A stretch of DNA of 39,575 bases from the NCBI GenBank assembly GCA_964471865.1, contig CAYYHU010000021.1, forward strand, positions 1 to 39,575. The letters are read 5' to 3'. The notes under the pieces were generated by a model, which was not told the DNA's origin, made no database searches, and saw only the letters and a list, made by a program, of their open reading frames with translations. The DNA comes from CAYMUC01 sp964471865. GTDB taxonomy: Bacteria; Actinomycetota; Acidimicrobiia; Acidimicrobiales; Ilumatobacteraceae. Each line of letters begins with the position of its first letter. Positions within the stretch are counted from its first letter, which is position 1. This document shows positions 8,817 through 16,766 of the stretch, in pieces. The translations under genes were made by a program, and so were the position numbers.

Positions 8817-9697
8817 CCGCACCGGTCTCGACAACCACCGTCGACGTCGCCGGGGTCAGCGGCGTCACAGGGCCCGAGGTGAAGCCCGACGCCAGGTGGC
8901 GCCTGCGCTACTCGAAGCGGCACAAACTGCGGTTTCTCGGACATCGAGATGTGGCACGGGTCTGGGAACGAGCCCTTCGGGCGGCGGCAATTCCCGTGGC
9001 CATGTCGGCGGGATTCTCTCCTCGTCCCAAGATGTCGTTCGGACTGGCCCTTCCCACCGGCGCCGAATCGGTCGCGGAGTATCTCGATGTGACCGTCACC
9101 GGTGAAGGACTCGACGATGGTGAGGATCTCTGTTCCCGTGTGGCTCCGGTGCTACCGCCAGGACTCGAGGTACTCGCGGCGGCACCGATCGATGCCAAGG
9201 CGGCGTCGCTTCAAGAAGCCGTGGTGGCGAGTAGCTGGGAGTTTCTCGTCGCTGATACGGATGCCCCAACACTGAATCGGGCCATCGAGAGGATTCTCGA
9301 GGCGCCCGAGGTGATGGTCACCCGTGAACGAAAGGGCGCGAGTCACGTCGACGACATCCGCCCCGCCATCCTCGAACTGAGCGTGATCGTTGGATCCTCG
9401 CTCGACGTCGACGACCCCCGGCCCCGGGTGCGAGCCACCTTGGGTCAGATCGGCCGAGGAATTCGGCCGGGAGAACTCGTGTCGGTTCTCCTACCCGAAG
9501 CCGACACTGCTGCAGCACTCCAACGGGTGCTGCGCACTCATCAATGGATCGAAAGCGACGGCGCCAGGCGGGAACCCCTGCCGGCCGCCGAGGCGTCCTT
9601 GGACGCCGAAGGAGGAACGACATGGACACCCCCGACCCGACCGCCGGGACCGATAGCGGTCCGCGAGCGTCCAGCGACGGTGATGACCGGGACCTGA
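8813..9697 (+). CDS. TIGR03936 family radical SAM-associated protein (DUF2344)
   Basis: This 294-residue protein carries the DUF2344 pattern from about residue 25: RLRYSKRHKLRFLGHRDVAR, then SAGFSPRPKMSFGLALPTG. It lacks the CxxxCxxC of radical SAM enzymes and is thought to act with the upstream TIGR03960 protein, with which it overlaps through ATGA at 8813-8816. The N-terminal 22 residues are low in complexity. The last 76 bp overlap the start of the RNase E/G gene, whose Shine-Dalgarno lies inside this gene, so translation of the three is probably coupled. The biochemical function is unknown. Confidence 0.92.
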   Translation: MTAPVSTTTVDVAGVSGVTGPEVKPDARWRLRYSKRHKLRFLGHRDVARVWERALRAAAIPVAMSAGFSPRPKMSFGLALPTGAESVAEYLDVTVTGEGLDDGEDLCSRVAPVLPPGLEVLAAAPIDAKAASLQEAVVASSWEFLVADTDAPTLNRAIERILEAPEVMVTRERKGASHVDDIRPAILELSVIVGSSLDVDDPRPRVRATLGQIGRGIRPGELVSVLLPEADTAAALQRVLRTHQWIESDGARREPLPAAEASLDAEGGTTWTPPTRPPGPIAVRERPATVMTGT

Positions 9698-11466
9698 ACG
9701 ACCCGACGATCTCGACTGCGAACCGAAAGCGGCGCCGCGGATCACGCGGTGGACAGCGTCGTCGGCGCCCCGGCGCCGACTCCGCATCCCCCGAGGGGGC
9801 CGACGACGTGTCTGAGGCCTCCGATGGGGTCGACGATGCTCACCCGTCGACCCCCCGGCCCCAGACCCCGCCTCCGGGACCGGCTCGCAAACCCCAGATC
9901 GGAGACACCCGACCGGCTCCATCCGCGCCGGCGGCATCGGGATCGGGTCGACGTCGCGGCGCAGGATCGACCAGCGAACGCTCGCCACGTTCGGGACCTG
10001 GAGCTCCGGCCCAAGCGGCCTCGGGCACCCCAGCGGCATCTGGTGGCGACGCGTCGTCGAGCCCGGCGGCCAAGAAGCGTCGTCGTGGCTCCTCGCGCTC
10101 GGGTGGCGGCGCCAAGAGGACTCCGCGTGAGAACACGGCGAGCGCCAGTGCCAGCGAGGCTCCTGAGCGGCGCCGAGGGCGTGAACGCAAGGGACGGCCG
10201 GTGGGCCGCTACATGATGTGTGTGCAGGTTCGTGAGGGCCTGACACAGGTGGCCGTGCTCGAAGGTCGCAGCCTGACCGAGCACTACGTGAGTCGCCCCG
10301 CCGATGACGTGGGTGAAATCCACGGCAACATCTACGTCGGTCGTGTCCAGAACGTGCTTCCCGGTATGGAGGCGGCGTTCGTCGACATCGCGACACCCAA
10401 GAACGCGGTGCTCTACCGCGGAGACGTCCAATACGACACCGATGACGTGGTCGAGGGAGGTGAACCCCGGATCGAGCAGATCCTCAAGGCTCGCCAGTTG
10501 ATCACCTGTCAGGTCACCAAGAATCCGATCGGGGCCAAAGGCGCGCGCCTCACCCAGGAGGTGTCGCTGCCGGGACGGTTCGTGGTGCTCATTCCGAACT
10601 CGAAGACCTACGGGATCTCCAAGCGTCTCGCCGATGACGAACGCAAGCGTCTGCGGTCGATTCTGGACCGCGTCAAGCCCTCCGAACACGGCCTGATCGT
10701 TCGGACTGCGGCCGAACACGCCACCGAGCACGAACTTCGTGCCGATGTCGAACGCCTTGTCGGTCAGTGGGATCAGATCGCTTCGCGCGCCGATGCCGCC
10801 AAGGGTCCGGCTCTGCTCTACCGCGAACCTGAACTCGCCGTGCGCGTCATCCGTGAGGAGTTCAATGCCGATTACCGCAGTGTGGTGATCGACGACCGAG
10901 AACTCTTCGAGGAAGTGCGCTCCTATGTCGAGGCGTTCAATCCTGAACTCGCGGACCGGATCGAGTTCTATGACACCGAGGCCGAAGGGCTGGGTCTGTT
11001 CGAGCGGCATCATGTCCATGAGCAGCTCCACAAAGCCCTCGATCGCAAGGTCTGGCTGCCTTCGGGGGGATCGCTGATCATCGAGCACACCGAGGCCTTG
11101 ACGGTGATCGACGTCAACACGGGCAAGAACGTCGGTACCTCGGATCTCGAAACCACCGTGTATCAGAACAATCTCGAGGCCGCCGATGAGATCGCACGCC
11201 AGTTGCGTCTTCGCGACATCGGGGGAATCATCGTGATCGACTTCATCGACATGGAAATCCGAGAGAACCGCAAGAAGGTCGTCGAAGCCTTCCGGGAAGC
11301 CCTGGCCCGAGACAAGACCCGCACCCAGGTCTATGAGATCTCCGATCTGGGACTGGTCGAGATGACTCGTAAACGGATCGGAGAGGGCCTTCTCACGAGC
11401 TTTGCGGGAACGTGTCCCGAATGTGAAGGGCGCGGGGTTCGCCTCGATCTCCGTTTGATCGACTGA
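9622..11466 (+). CDS. rne: Ribonuclease E/G with long N-terminal disordered extension
   Basis: This 614-residue endoribonuclease cuts single-stranded RNA in rRNA maturation and mRNA decay. Residues 1 to about 190 are Pro/Ser/Ala/Arg-rich and disordered with RRRGS-type basic clusters, as in actinobacterial RNase E. The S1 domain follows (GNIYVGRVQNVLPGMEAAFVDI), then the catalytic domain with metal ligands D497 (TVIDVNTGKN) and D540 (IIVIDFIDME), and the zinc-link CPEC at 598-601. I use ATG at 9622 because AAGGAGGA at 9609-9616 sits just ahead; the frame is open from 9544. There is no long C-terminal degradosome tail. Confidence 0.93.
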   Translation: MDTPDPTAGTDSGPRASSDGDDRDLNDPTISTANRKRRRGSRGGQRRRRPGADSASPEGADDVSEASDGVDDAHPSTPRPQTPPPGPARKPQIGDTRPAPSAPAASGSGRRRGAGSTSERSPRSGPGAPAQAASGTPAASGGDASSSPAAKKRRRGSSRSGGGAKRTPRENTASASASEAPERRRGRERKGRPVGRYMMCVQVREGLTQVAVLEGRSLTEHYVSRPADDVGEIHGNIYVGRVQNVLPGMEAAFVDIATPKNAVLYRGDVQYDTDDVVEGGEPRIEQILKARQLITCQVTKNPIGAKGARLTQEVSLPGRFVVLIPNSKTYGISKRLADDERKRLRSILDRVKPSEHGLIVRTAAEHATEHELRADVERLVGQWDQIASRADAAKGPALLYREPELAVRVIREEFNADYRSVVIDDRELFEEVRSYVEAFNPELADRIEFYDTEAEGLGLFERHHVHEQLHKALDRKVWLPSGGSLIIEHTEALTVIDVNTGKNVGTSDLETTVYQNNLEAADEIARQLRLRDIGGIIVIDFIDMEIRENRKKVVEAFREALARDKTRTQVYEISDLGLVEMTRKRIGEGLLTSFAGTCPECEGRGVRLDLRLID

Positions 11467-11473
11467 AGGTGGT

Positions 11474-11508
11474 CACCATCACCGGCTCGGGCATCCCGAT
11501 CGATGGTG
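11474..11508 (+). other. Hairpin between rne and rplU
   Basis: CACCATC (11474-11480) pairs with GATGGTG (11502-11508), with a smaller CGGG-CAT-CCCG hairpin in the loop. It has no T-tract. It may be an rne terminator or a stabilising element; it lies upstream of the predicted rplU transcription start. Confidence 0.35.
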
Positions 11509-11528
11509 GTGGTGAGTGTTCGAGACGC

Positions 11529-11534
11529 TAGAGT
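11529..11534 (+). promoter_or_regulatory. -10 box of rplU
   Basis: TAGAGT fits TANNNT and lies 11 bp before the rplU ATG, predicting a 5'UTR of about 5 nt, too short for an L21 autoregulatory leader of the Bacillus type. Confidence 0.4.
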
Positions 11535-11545
11535 CAGGCTCCGCT

Positions 11546-11857
11546 ATGTACGCAGTGATCGCCACCGGCGGGAAACAAGAAAAAGTCGCAGAGGGCCAGC
11601 AGGTCCACGTCGAGTTGCTCGGCGTTGACGACGGAGCCGAAGTCAACTTCACTCCGGTGCTGCTCGTGGATGGTGACACCGTTCTCGCAACGCCCGCGGA
11701 ACTCGCGGGTGCCGCGGTGACTGGTCGGGTCGTGGGTGGGGCCAAGGGTCCCAAGATCAACGGCTTCACCTACAAGCGGCGTACCAACCAGCGTCGCCGC
11801 TACGGACACCGTCAGAAGTACTCCGTCGTCGAGATCACCAAGATCGCGAAAGGCTGA
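11546..11857 (+). CDS. rplU: 50S ribosomal protein L21
   Basis: This 103-residue protein is a standard L21, a 23S rRNA-binding protein of the large subunit. Typical motifs are MYAVIATGGKQEKVAEGQ at the N-terminus and the C-terminal KINGFTYKRRTNQRRRYGHRQ followed by a VEITKI end. The start ATG at 11546 agrees with the conserved first residues; the frame is open 30 bp further up. rpmA follows after 3 bp, the usual pairing. Confidence 0.98.
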   Translation: MYAVIATGGKQEKVAEGQQVHVELLGVDDGAEVNFTPVLLVDGDTVLATPAELAGAAVTGRVVGGAKGPKINGFTYKRRTNQRRRYGHRQKYSVVEITKIAKG

Positions 11858-11860
11858 ACC

Positions 11861-12118
11861 ATGTCGAAGACCAAAGGTGGCGGTTCGACCCGTAACGGTC
11901 GTGATTCCAACGCTCAGCGTCTCGGAGTCAAAGTGTTCGATGGCACCAACATCTCCGCCGGCACGATCATCGTGCGCCAGCGGGGGACTCGCTTCCATCC
12001 CGGTCGCAATGTCGGCCGTGGTGGTGACGACACCCTGTTCGCTTTGGTCGACGGCAGTGTGAAGTTCGGCGAGCGCCGCGGCCGGCGCGTCGTCGACATC
12101 CTTCCTGTTCTCGACTGA
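11861..12118 (+). CDS. rpmA: 50S ribosomal protein L27
   Basis: An 85-residue L27, whose N-terminal tail reaches the peptidyl-transferase centre. The sequence begins MSKTKGGGSTRNGRDSN and contains QRGTRFHPGRNVGRGGDDTLFAL. It starts directly at the mature-type N-terminus without the cleavable leader found in Firmicutes. It is co-transcribed with rplU. The familiar rplU-rpmA-obg order is broken here by dgt on the opposite strand. Confidence 0.98.
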   Translation: MSKTKGGGSTRNGRDSNAQRLGVKVFDGTNISAGTIIVRQRGTRFHPGRNVGRGGDDTLFALVDGSVKFGERRGRRVVDILPVLD

Positions 12119-12142
12119 ATCATCTCCCGTCGAGTCCGCTGA

Positions 12143-12161
12143 GCGCCCCGTGATCGGGCGC
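12143..12161. terminator. Candidate bidirectional terminator between rpmA and dgt
   Basis: GCGCCC and GGGCGC form a 6-bp stem with a 7-nt loop between the convergent ends of rpmA and dgt. Outer arms CGAGT (12131-12135) and ACTCG (12162-12166) could extend it across a bulge. No T-tract. Confidence 0.45.
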
Positions 12162-12178
12162 ACTCGATGCCTCTGACG

Positions 12179-13357
12179 TCACAGCCGCGTGTCCACGCCT
12201 GCTGGAAGGCGATCCGTAGGCCATCCCAGTTCGGCCACGGCGCAGCGACATGCGAAGCGGTCCGTCATCCCACTGACGTAGGCCACCGCCGCGCTGATCG
12301 CGACATCGGACCCGGCGTCGATTCCGTGTCCACCGTGATCGGGAATCAGATTCGGTCGGTCGGCGTAATGCTCGACGAGAGCCCGCAAGAGATCCACCAC
12401 GGCGCGGGCCTGGTGTTGAGATGCGGGACGGAGATAGACGTGGTCGTAGTTGAAGCGGCGAAAAGCGGCCAGGGACTCGGCATACGGCGCAGTCATCCCG
12501 ATCCGCCCGGTCGCGGCCGTTGCGTCGATCATCGCCACGATGAAAGCGCTCAACTGTTCCCGGCGAGTGGTTCCACATCGTGACGCCACCTCGGGCGGGA
12601 GCTGATCGATCCCGACGATTCCTGCCGCTACGGCGTCCTCGAAGTCGTGACAGACATAGGCGATGCGATCGGCCCATGACACGACCTCACCCTCGGGGGT
12701 GGCGGGCGCAGGTCGGGACCAGGAGTGATTCCGGATCCCATCGAGGGTTTCACGACAGAGATTCAAAGACTTCAACGTGACATCGGCGCCCCATGAGGCA
12801 TGGTCGTACCCTCCGGGCACATAAGGGCTCAATGCGTCCTCACTGGCATGGCCACCGGGTCCATGTCCACAGTCGTGACCGAGCGCGATGGCCTCGGTCA
12901 ATGCGACGTTGAGTCCGAGAGCGCGCGCCACCGATACTGCGACCTGGGCCACTTCGAGCGCGTGGGTCAACCGGGTGCGTTGATGATCATCGGGAAAGAC
13001 GAACACCTGGGTCTTGCCTGCGAGCCGGCGAAAGGCCGACGCGTGCAGGATTCGGTCCCGGTCGCGTTCGAAACAGGTTCGCAGCATGTCGGGCTCTTCG
13101 GGGATGTCTCGATCTCCAGCCCCCCATGATTTCGTGGCCAGGGGAGCGAGGGTCGCGTGTTCGCGTTCTTCGCTGAAACGACGGTCCCGCACGCCGGTAT
13201 CTCCGGATCCGGCCCAGGAGTCGGCATGAGCGAGACGAATCGGTGTGGTGGCGGTGGTCGATTCATGGCCGCGCATGGTCGATGCCCAACGCTCGGCGCG
13301 CTCTGCGGCCTCGGCATCCACCGGACCAGAGGGGTCACTCATGGGGGAGTCACTCAT
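12179..13357 (-). CDS. dgt: Deoxyguanosinetriphosphate triphosphohydrolase-like protein (HD domain)
   Basis: A 392-residue HD-domain hydrolase that converts dNTPs to deoxynucleosides and triphosphate. The metal-binding set is visible: H132 (RLTHALEVAQ), H161-D162 (GHDCGHGPGGHASED) and D230 (SWADRIAYVCHDFEDA). HASAFRRLAGKTQVF at 105-119 is the conserved entry motif. The first 80 residues are poorly conserved. A TAGGCT -10 box at 13365-13370 lies 7 bp before the ATG at 13357, supporting this start and a leaderless transcript; the in-frame ATG at 13342 is an alternative. It is divergent from obg, with 47 bp between start codons. Confidence 0.93.
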   Translation of the reverse strand: MSDSPMSDPSGPVDAEAAERAERWASTMRGHESTTATTPIRLAHADSWAGSGDTGVRDRRFSEEREHATLAPLATKSWGAGDRDIPEEPDMLRTCFERDRDRILHASAFRRLAGKTQVFVFPDDHQRTRLTHALEVAQVAVSVARALGLNVALTEAIALGHDCGHGPGGHASEDALSPYVPGGYDHASWGADVTLKSLNLCRETLDGIRNHSWSRPAPATPEGEVVSWADRIAYVCHDFEDAVAAGIVGIDQLPPEVASRCGTTRREQLSAFIVAMIDATAATGRIGMTAPYAESLAAFRRFNYDHVYLRPASQHQARAVVDLLRALVEHYADRPNLIPDHGGHGIDAGSDVAISAAVAYVSGMTDRFACRCAVAELGWPTDRLPAGVDTRL

Positions 13358-13364
13358 GATGTCG

Positions 13365-13370
13365 AGCCTA
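13365..13370 (-). promoter_or_regulatory. -10 box of dgt (leaderless)
   Basis: TAGGCT on the minus strand with a 7-bp spacer to the dgt ATG. It lies back to back with the obg -10 box at 13388-13393. Confidence 0.55.
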
Positions 13371-13387
13371 CGCAGGGGGTGTGCCGC

Positions 13388-13393
13388 TAGCCT
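13388..13393 (+). promoter_or_regulatory. -10 box of obg
   Basis: TAGCCT lies 11 bp before the obg ATG, giving a predicted 5'UTR of about 5 nt. No Shine-Dalgarno is seen. Confidence 0.45.
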
Positions 13394-13404
13394 GCCAACG
13401 CCCT

Positions 13405-14655
13405 ATGAGCGCCTTTGTCGACGAATGCCAACTGAACGTTCGCGGTGGTGATGGCGGCGCGGGCTGTGTCAGTTTCCGTCGTGAGGGTCCTGTGGTGATG
13501 GGGGGACCCAACGGCGGAGACGGCGGTCGCGGGGGTCATGTCTGGCTCATAGCGGATCACAACGTGGCGTCATTGCTGGCATTTCGGGATCATCCGCATC
13601 GGCGCGCGGCCAACGGAGTGCATGGAAAAGGTAAAGACCTCCATGGTCGTCGCGGGCAGGACTGTGAAGTCATCGTGCCCGAGGGGACCGTGGTCCGAGA
13701 CCTCTACACCGGGGAGATCCTTGCGGATCTGGTCAATCATGGTGACCGGTGGCTCGCGGCCGCCGGAGGCCGTGGGGGCCGCGGAAACGCCCGGTTCTTG
13801 TCGAATCGTCGTCGGGCGCCGAATTTCGCCGAACAGGGTGAGCACGGCGAGGAACGCTGGCTGCGCCTCGAGCTGAAACTGATGGCCGATGTCGCGTTGG
13901 TCGGCTTCCCCAACGCCGGAAAGAGCACGCTGATCTCGAGGATCTCAGCGGCGCGTCCCAAGATCGCCGACTATCCCTTCACCACACTCGAACCTCATCT
14001 CGGCGTGGTACGTCTCGACGAGACGACCGAGTTCGTCGTTGCAGACATCCCGGGCCTCATCGAAGGGGCCAGCGAAGGCCGGGGGCTGGGTGACCGGTTT
14101 CTTCGCCATATCGAGCGGGCTCGGGCCTTGTGCATCATGGTGGATCTCGCCCCGGTGGATGAGACCGATCCCCTCGCCCAGATCGAGGTCCTGCTCCACG
14201 AACTCGAGGCGTATCAGCCTGAGCTCCTCGAGCGGCCGCGCCTGATCGTGGGAACGAAATCGGATTCTGCGAGCCCGCAGACCTTGGCCGCATGGCCTCA
14301 TTCGACGATCTCAGCGGTCACGGGCGACGGGGTGTCTCGACTCGTGGGTTCGATGGCCTCGATCGTGCACGAGACGCGTCGCGACGCTCCGGTGGCGGAG
14401 AGCTCGGTGCTCTTACGCCCTGAACCTCAAGGTTCGTGGGTCGAGCGGCTCGGCGAGGGCGAGTTCCGAGTCCATGGGCGGGCGGTGGAACGGGTCGTGG
14501 CTCTTAACGACGTGACGATTCCCGAAGCGCTCGCGTACATCGAAGAACGACTCAAGAGACTCGGGGTTCCGCGTCTGTTGGACCGCGCCGGGGCCGTGGA
14601 GGGCGACACTGTCTGGATCGCCGGTTTCGCATTCGACTACGTGCCGGAGTGGTGA
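13405..14655 (+). CDS. obgE: Obg/CgtA family GTPase
   Basis: A 416-residue essential GTPase of large-subunit assembly and stress control. The glycine-rich Obg fold spans 1-158 (VDECQLNVRGGDGGAGCVSFRRE). The G domain has G1 GFPNAGKST (167-175), G2 around TTLEPHLG (193-200) and G3 DIPGLIEGASEG (214-224). The G4 position reads GTKSD (283-287) rather than the usual NKxD, so asparagine is replaced by threonine. The OCT C-terminal domain follows (about 335-416), as is usual in actinobacteria. The start ATG at 13405 fits homology; GTG at 13381 is open but would lie upstream of the -10 box. proB follows after 1 bp. Confidence 0.96.
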   Translation: MSAFVDECQLNVRGGDGGAGCVSFRREGPVVMGGPNGGDGGRGGHVWLIADHNVASLLAFRDHPHRRAANGVHGKGKDLHGRRGQDCEVIVPEGTVVRDLYTGEILADLVNHGDRWLAAAGGRGGRGNARFLSNRRRAPNFAEQGEHGEERWLRLELKLMADVALVGFPNAGKSTLISRISAARPKIADYPFTTLEPHLGVVRLDETTEFVVADIPGLIEGASEGRGLGDRFLRHIERARALCIMVDLAPVDETDPLAQIEVLLHELEAYQPELLERPRLIVGTKSDSASPQTLAAWPHSTISAVTGDGVSRLVGSMASIVHETRRDAPVAESSVLLRPEPQGSWVERLGEGEFRVHGRAVERVVALNDVTIPEALAYIEERLKRLGVPRLLDRAGAVEGDTVWIAGFAFDYVPEW

Positions 14656-14656
14656 C

Positions 14657-15742
14657 ATGCGGGTCGTGGTAAAGATCGGTACCTCGTCGACCACCGATGA
14701 GTCGGGTGCCATCGCGACCGAGGCCATCGCCCGGCTCTGTGCACAGGTGGCCGAGTTGCGCACAGATGGCCATCAGGTCCTCATCGTGTCGTCTGGGGCG
14801 GTGGCTGTTGGAGTGGCCACGCTCGGTTTGACGCAGCGTCCCAGCGATGTGACGACCTTGCAGGCTTTGGCAGCCGCTGGTCAGGGCCGCCTGATGGAGG
14901 TGTTCAACACCGAACTCGCACGTCACGGACTGGTGGGAGCCCAAGTACTTCTCGTTCCCCATGACTTCGTGGATCGCCATCAGTACCTTCACGCACGTCG
15001 CACCGTCGGGCGGTTGCTCGAGTTGGGATGTGTTCCGGTGGTGAACGAAAACGACACCATCGCGAGCGACGAGATCCGCTACGGCGACAATGACCGACTC
15101 GCCGCGCTCCTCGCTCATAACGTCGCGGCTGATCTCCTGGTGCTTCTCACCGACACCGAAGGGCTCTACACCGCTGATCCTCGCCGCGATCCCGCTGCCA
15201 CGGTGATCCCCGAAGTCGCAGCGCAGGATCCGTTGTTGACCGTAGAAGCTGGGGCTCGTGGGACGGCTCGGGGCTCAGGAGGTATGGCGTCGAAGTTGAC
15301 AGCCGCCCGGATCGCCTCGTGGTCGGGGATCCGTACCGTGATCGCTGCGGCCGCACGGGAGCGCGTCGTCATCGACGCCGTGGCGGGCCGAGGGGTGGGT
15401 ACCACCTTTGCGGCGCATGACCGATGGTTACCGGCGCGCAAGTTGTGGATCGCCTTTGCGGCCCAGTGCGAAGGAACCGTGATCGTGGATGCCGGGGCTC
15501 GCAGCGCACTCGAGAGCCAGCCGCGCTCACTGCTGCCCGCGGGAGTGGTGGGCGTCGAGGGGCATTTCGAGGCGGGAGCGACCGTCGAGCTACGCGATGC
15601 CGACGGAGTGGTGTTCGCTCGGGGCATGGTGCAGTGGAGCCATCTCGACCTCGAGCGGTTTGCGGGTCGTCGCAGCGCTGACCTACCCGAAGGTGTGGCG
15701 GCCGAGGTCGTTCATCGCGACGATCTCGTGCTTCTTCCCTGA
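14657..15742 (+). CDS. proB: Glutamate 5-kinase
   Basis: A 361-residue enzyme that phosphorylates glutamate in the first step of proline synthesis. The amino-acid kinase domain shows VVVKIGTSSTTDESG (3-17), IVSSGAVAVGVATLG, QALAAAGQGRLMEVF, VPVVNENDTIASDEIRYGDND and GTARGSGGMASKLTAARIAS. A C-terminal PUA domain runs from about 275 to 361 (GTVIVDAGARSALES). The gene begins 1 bp after obg; the obg-proB pair is common in actinobacteria. Its partner proA is not directly downstream in this window. Length and motifs are normal. Confidence 0.97.
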   Translation: MRVVVKIGTSSTTDESGAIATEAIARLCAQVAELRTDGHQVLIVSSGAVAVGVATLGLTQRPSDVTTLQALAAAGQGRLMEVFNTELARHGLVGAQVLLVPHDFVDRHQYLHARRTVGRLLELGCVPVVNENDTIASDEIRYGDNDRLAALLAHNVAADLLVLLTDTEGLYTADPRRDPAATVIPEVAAQDPLLTVEAGARGTARGSGGMASKLTAARIASWSGIRTVIAAAARERVVIDAVAGRGVGTTFAAHDRWLPARKLWIAFAAQCEGTVIVDAGARSALESQPRSLLPAGVVGVEGHFEAGATVELRDADGVVFARGMVQWSHLDLERFAGRRSADLPEGVAAEVVHRDDLVLLP

Positions 15743-15748
15743 CGCCGT

Positions 15749-15795
15749 GTGCGCCTCAGGCCCCATCGGGTGAGCATCGGGTGCGGGTGGCGCAC
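15749..15795. other. Inverted repeat between convergent proB and Rieske genes
   Basis: GTGCGCC (15749-15755) and GGCGCAC (15789-15795) are perfect 7-base arms around a 33-nt loop that holds two copies of CATCGGGTG (15764-15772 and 15775-15783). It could be a bidirectional terminator. No T-tract. Confidence 0.35.
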
Positions 15796-15806
15796 CCCGA
15801 GAGGGT

Positions 15807-16142
15807 CTAGGACTCGTCGAGGCGTCGATCGAGGTGCAGCACGGCGTGCCCGTCGTCCTCGGTGACTTCGAAGCACCCGATCGGACCAGGAGCCGGGGGA
15901 CCGGAATGGGCTCCGGTTCGCACATCGAATTGGGCTCCGTGCAATGGGCAGGTCAACAACCCCCGTCGCAGCCGGCCCTCAGACAACTTGGCATCGCGAT
16001 GTGAACAGTTGTCGACCACCGCATGCAGGCGACCGTCGAGTCGACACACCACCACGCCGTGAGACCCGATCTCGGGGTACACCTTGATCTGGCCGTTGGC
16101 GAGTCCGCTCAGATTTCCGAGGTCAACGGTGGTATCGCTCAC
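15807..16142 (-). CDS. Small Rieske-type [2Fe-2S] ferredoxin
   Basis: This 111-residue protein is a single Rieske domain. The cluster ligands are visible as CSHRDAKLSEG (Cys, His) and CPLHGAQFDVRTG (Cys, His), with the usual 17-residue spacing. Such ferredoxins feed electrons to Rieske oxygenases, or form the small subunit of nitrite reductase-like enzymes (NirD-like). A Rieske oxygenase alpha subunit lies 0.6 kb away on the same strand, which makes the first role plausible. Start is GTG at 16142; TAGGCT at 16149-16154 lies 6 bp ahead, predicting a leaderless mRNA. It is divergent from the SnoaL-like gene. Confidence 0.9.
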   Translation of the reverse strand: MSDTTVDLGNLSGLANGQIKVYPEIGSHGVVVCRLDGRLHAVVDNCSHRDAKLSEGRLRRGLLTCPLHGAQFDVRTGAHSGPPAPGPIGCFEVTEDDGHAVLHLDRRLDES

Positions 16143-16148
16143 TCCTTC

Positions 16149-16154
16149 AGCCTA
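16149..16154 (-). promoter_or_regulatory. -10 box of the Rieske ferredoxin gene (leaderless)
   Basis: TAGGCT on the minus strand followed by 6 bp (GAAGGA) and the GTG start. Confidence 0.55.
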
Positions 16155-16210
16155 CGAGGGTCGCCTTCGGGTGCGCGAGTCCGCCTGGGAATGTCGGCTC
16201 GCGCGATGGC

Positions 16211-16216
16211 TAGCGT
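16211..16216 (+). promoter_or_regulatory. -10 box of the SnoaL-like gene (leaderless)
   Basis: TAGCGT followed by exactly 7 bp and the ATG at 16224. This decides that start over in-frame ATGs at 16194 and 16206. Confidence 0.55.
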
Positions 16217-16223
16217 GACCGCC

Positions 16224-16709
16224 ATGACCGATGTCGAGATCCGCGATCTGTGCCGTGAAGCCCTGTACCGCTACTGCCGCGGTGTCGACCGACTCGACCC
16301 CGCGTCGATCGCTTCGGCGTTCCATCCCGGAGCGGAGCTCCTGGGCTACGGATCACAGCAGGCGATCACCATCGAAGCGTTCGTCGATCATGTCGTGACC
16401 GCGTTGGGGCAACGGTTCGTGGCTACCCAGCATTCGGTCAGCAATGTCGCGGTGGACGTCCGAGATGGTCACGCCGTGATGGAGGCGTATGTCCATGCGA
16501 TCCATGTCGAAGAACGCGAGGGTCACAGGCGCCTTCACACCTTCCATGGCCGGTACATCGACCGGGTCGAACCCCGCGACGGTCACTGGCGTATCGTGCA
16601 GCGCCATCTTCGCCAGGACGTGACCATGGTCGAGGACATGGGCCCGCGGATGTCGGGCGACTATCCGCGTTCGGGACGGGCCGGAACCCCGGATCCGATC
16701 TGGGACTGA
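16224..16709 (+). CDS. SnoaL-like / NTF2-fold protein
   Basis: A 161-residue protein with the pattern of the SnoaL_4/NTF2-like superfamily: an N-terminal helix (IRDLCREALYRYCRGVDRLD), FHPGAELLGYG, a middle QHSVSNVAVDVRDGHAVMEAYVHA strand pair, and RYIDRVEPRDGHWRIVQRHLRQD at the end. Members act as dehydratases, cyclases or isomerases; beta subunits of ring-hydroxylating oxygenases share this fold. It sits between a Rieske ferredoxin (divergent) and a Rieske oxygenase alpha subunit (convergent). The substrate cannot be read from sequence. Confidence 0.8.
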   Translation: MTDVEIRDLCREALYRYCRGVDRLDPASIASAFHPGAELLGYGSQQAITIEAFVDHVVTALGQRFVATQHSVSNVAVDVRDGHAVMEAYVHAIHVEEREGHRRLHTFHGRYIDRVEPRDGHWRIVQRHLRQDVTMVEDMGPRMSGDYPRSGRAGTPDPIWD

Positions 16710-16766
16710 GAGTCCCACACCCCAACGACCGCCCTGAGCGTCCGCCAGTCGGGTGCGGTCATGTGA

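Noticed and set aside
9742..11088. A 448-codon minus-strand frame opposite RNase E/G.
   Set aside because: Composition is Arg/Gly-rich shadow coding without motifs; the opposite strand encodes a clear RNase E/G.
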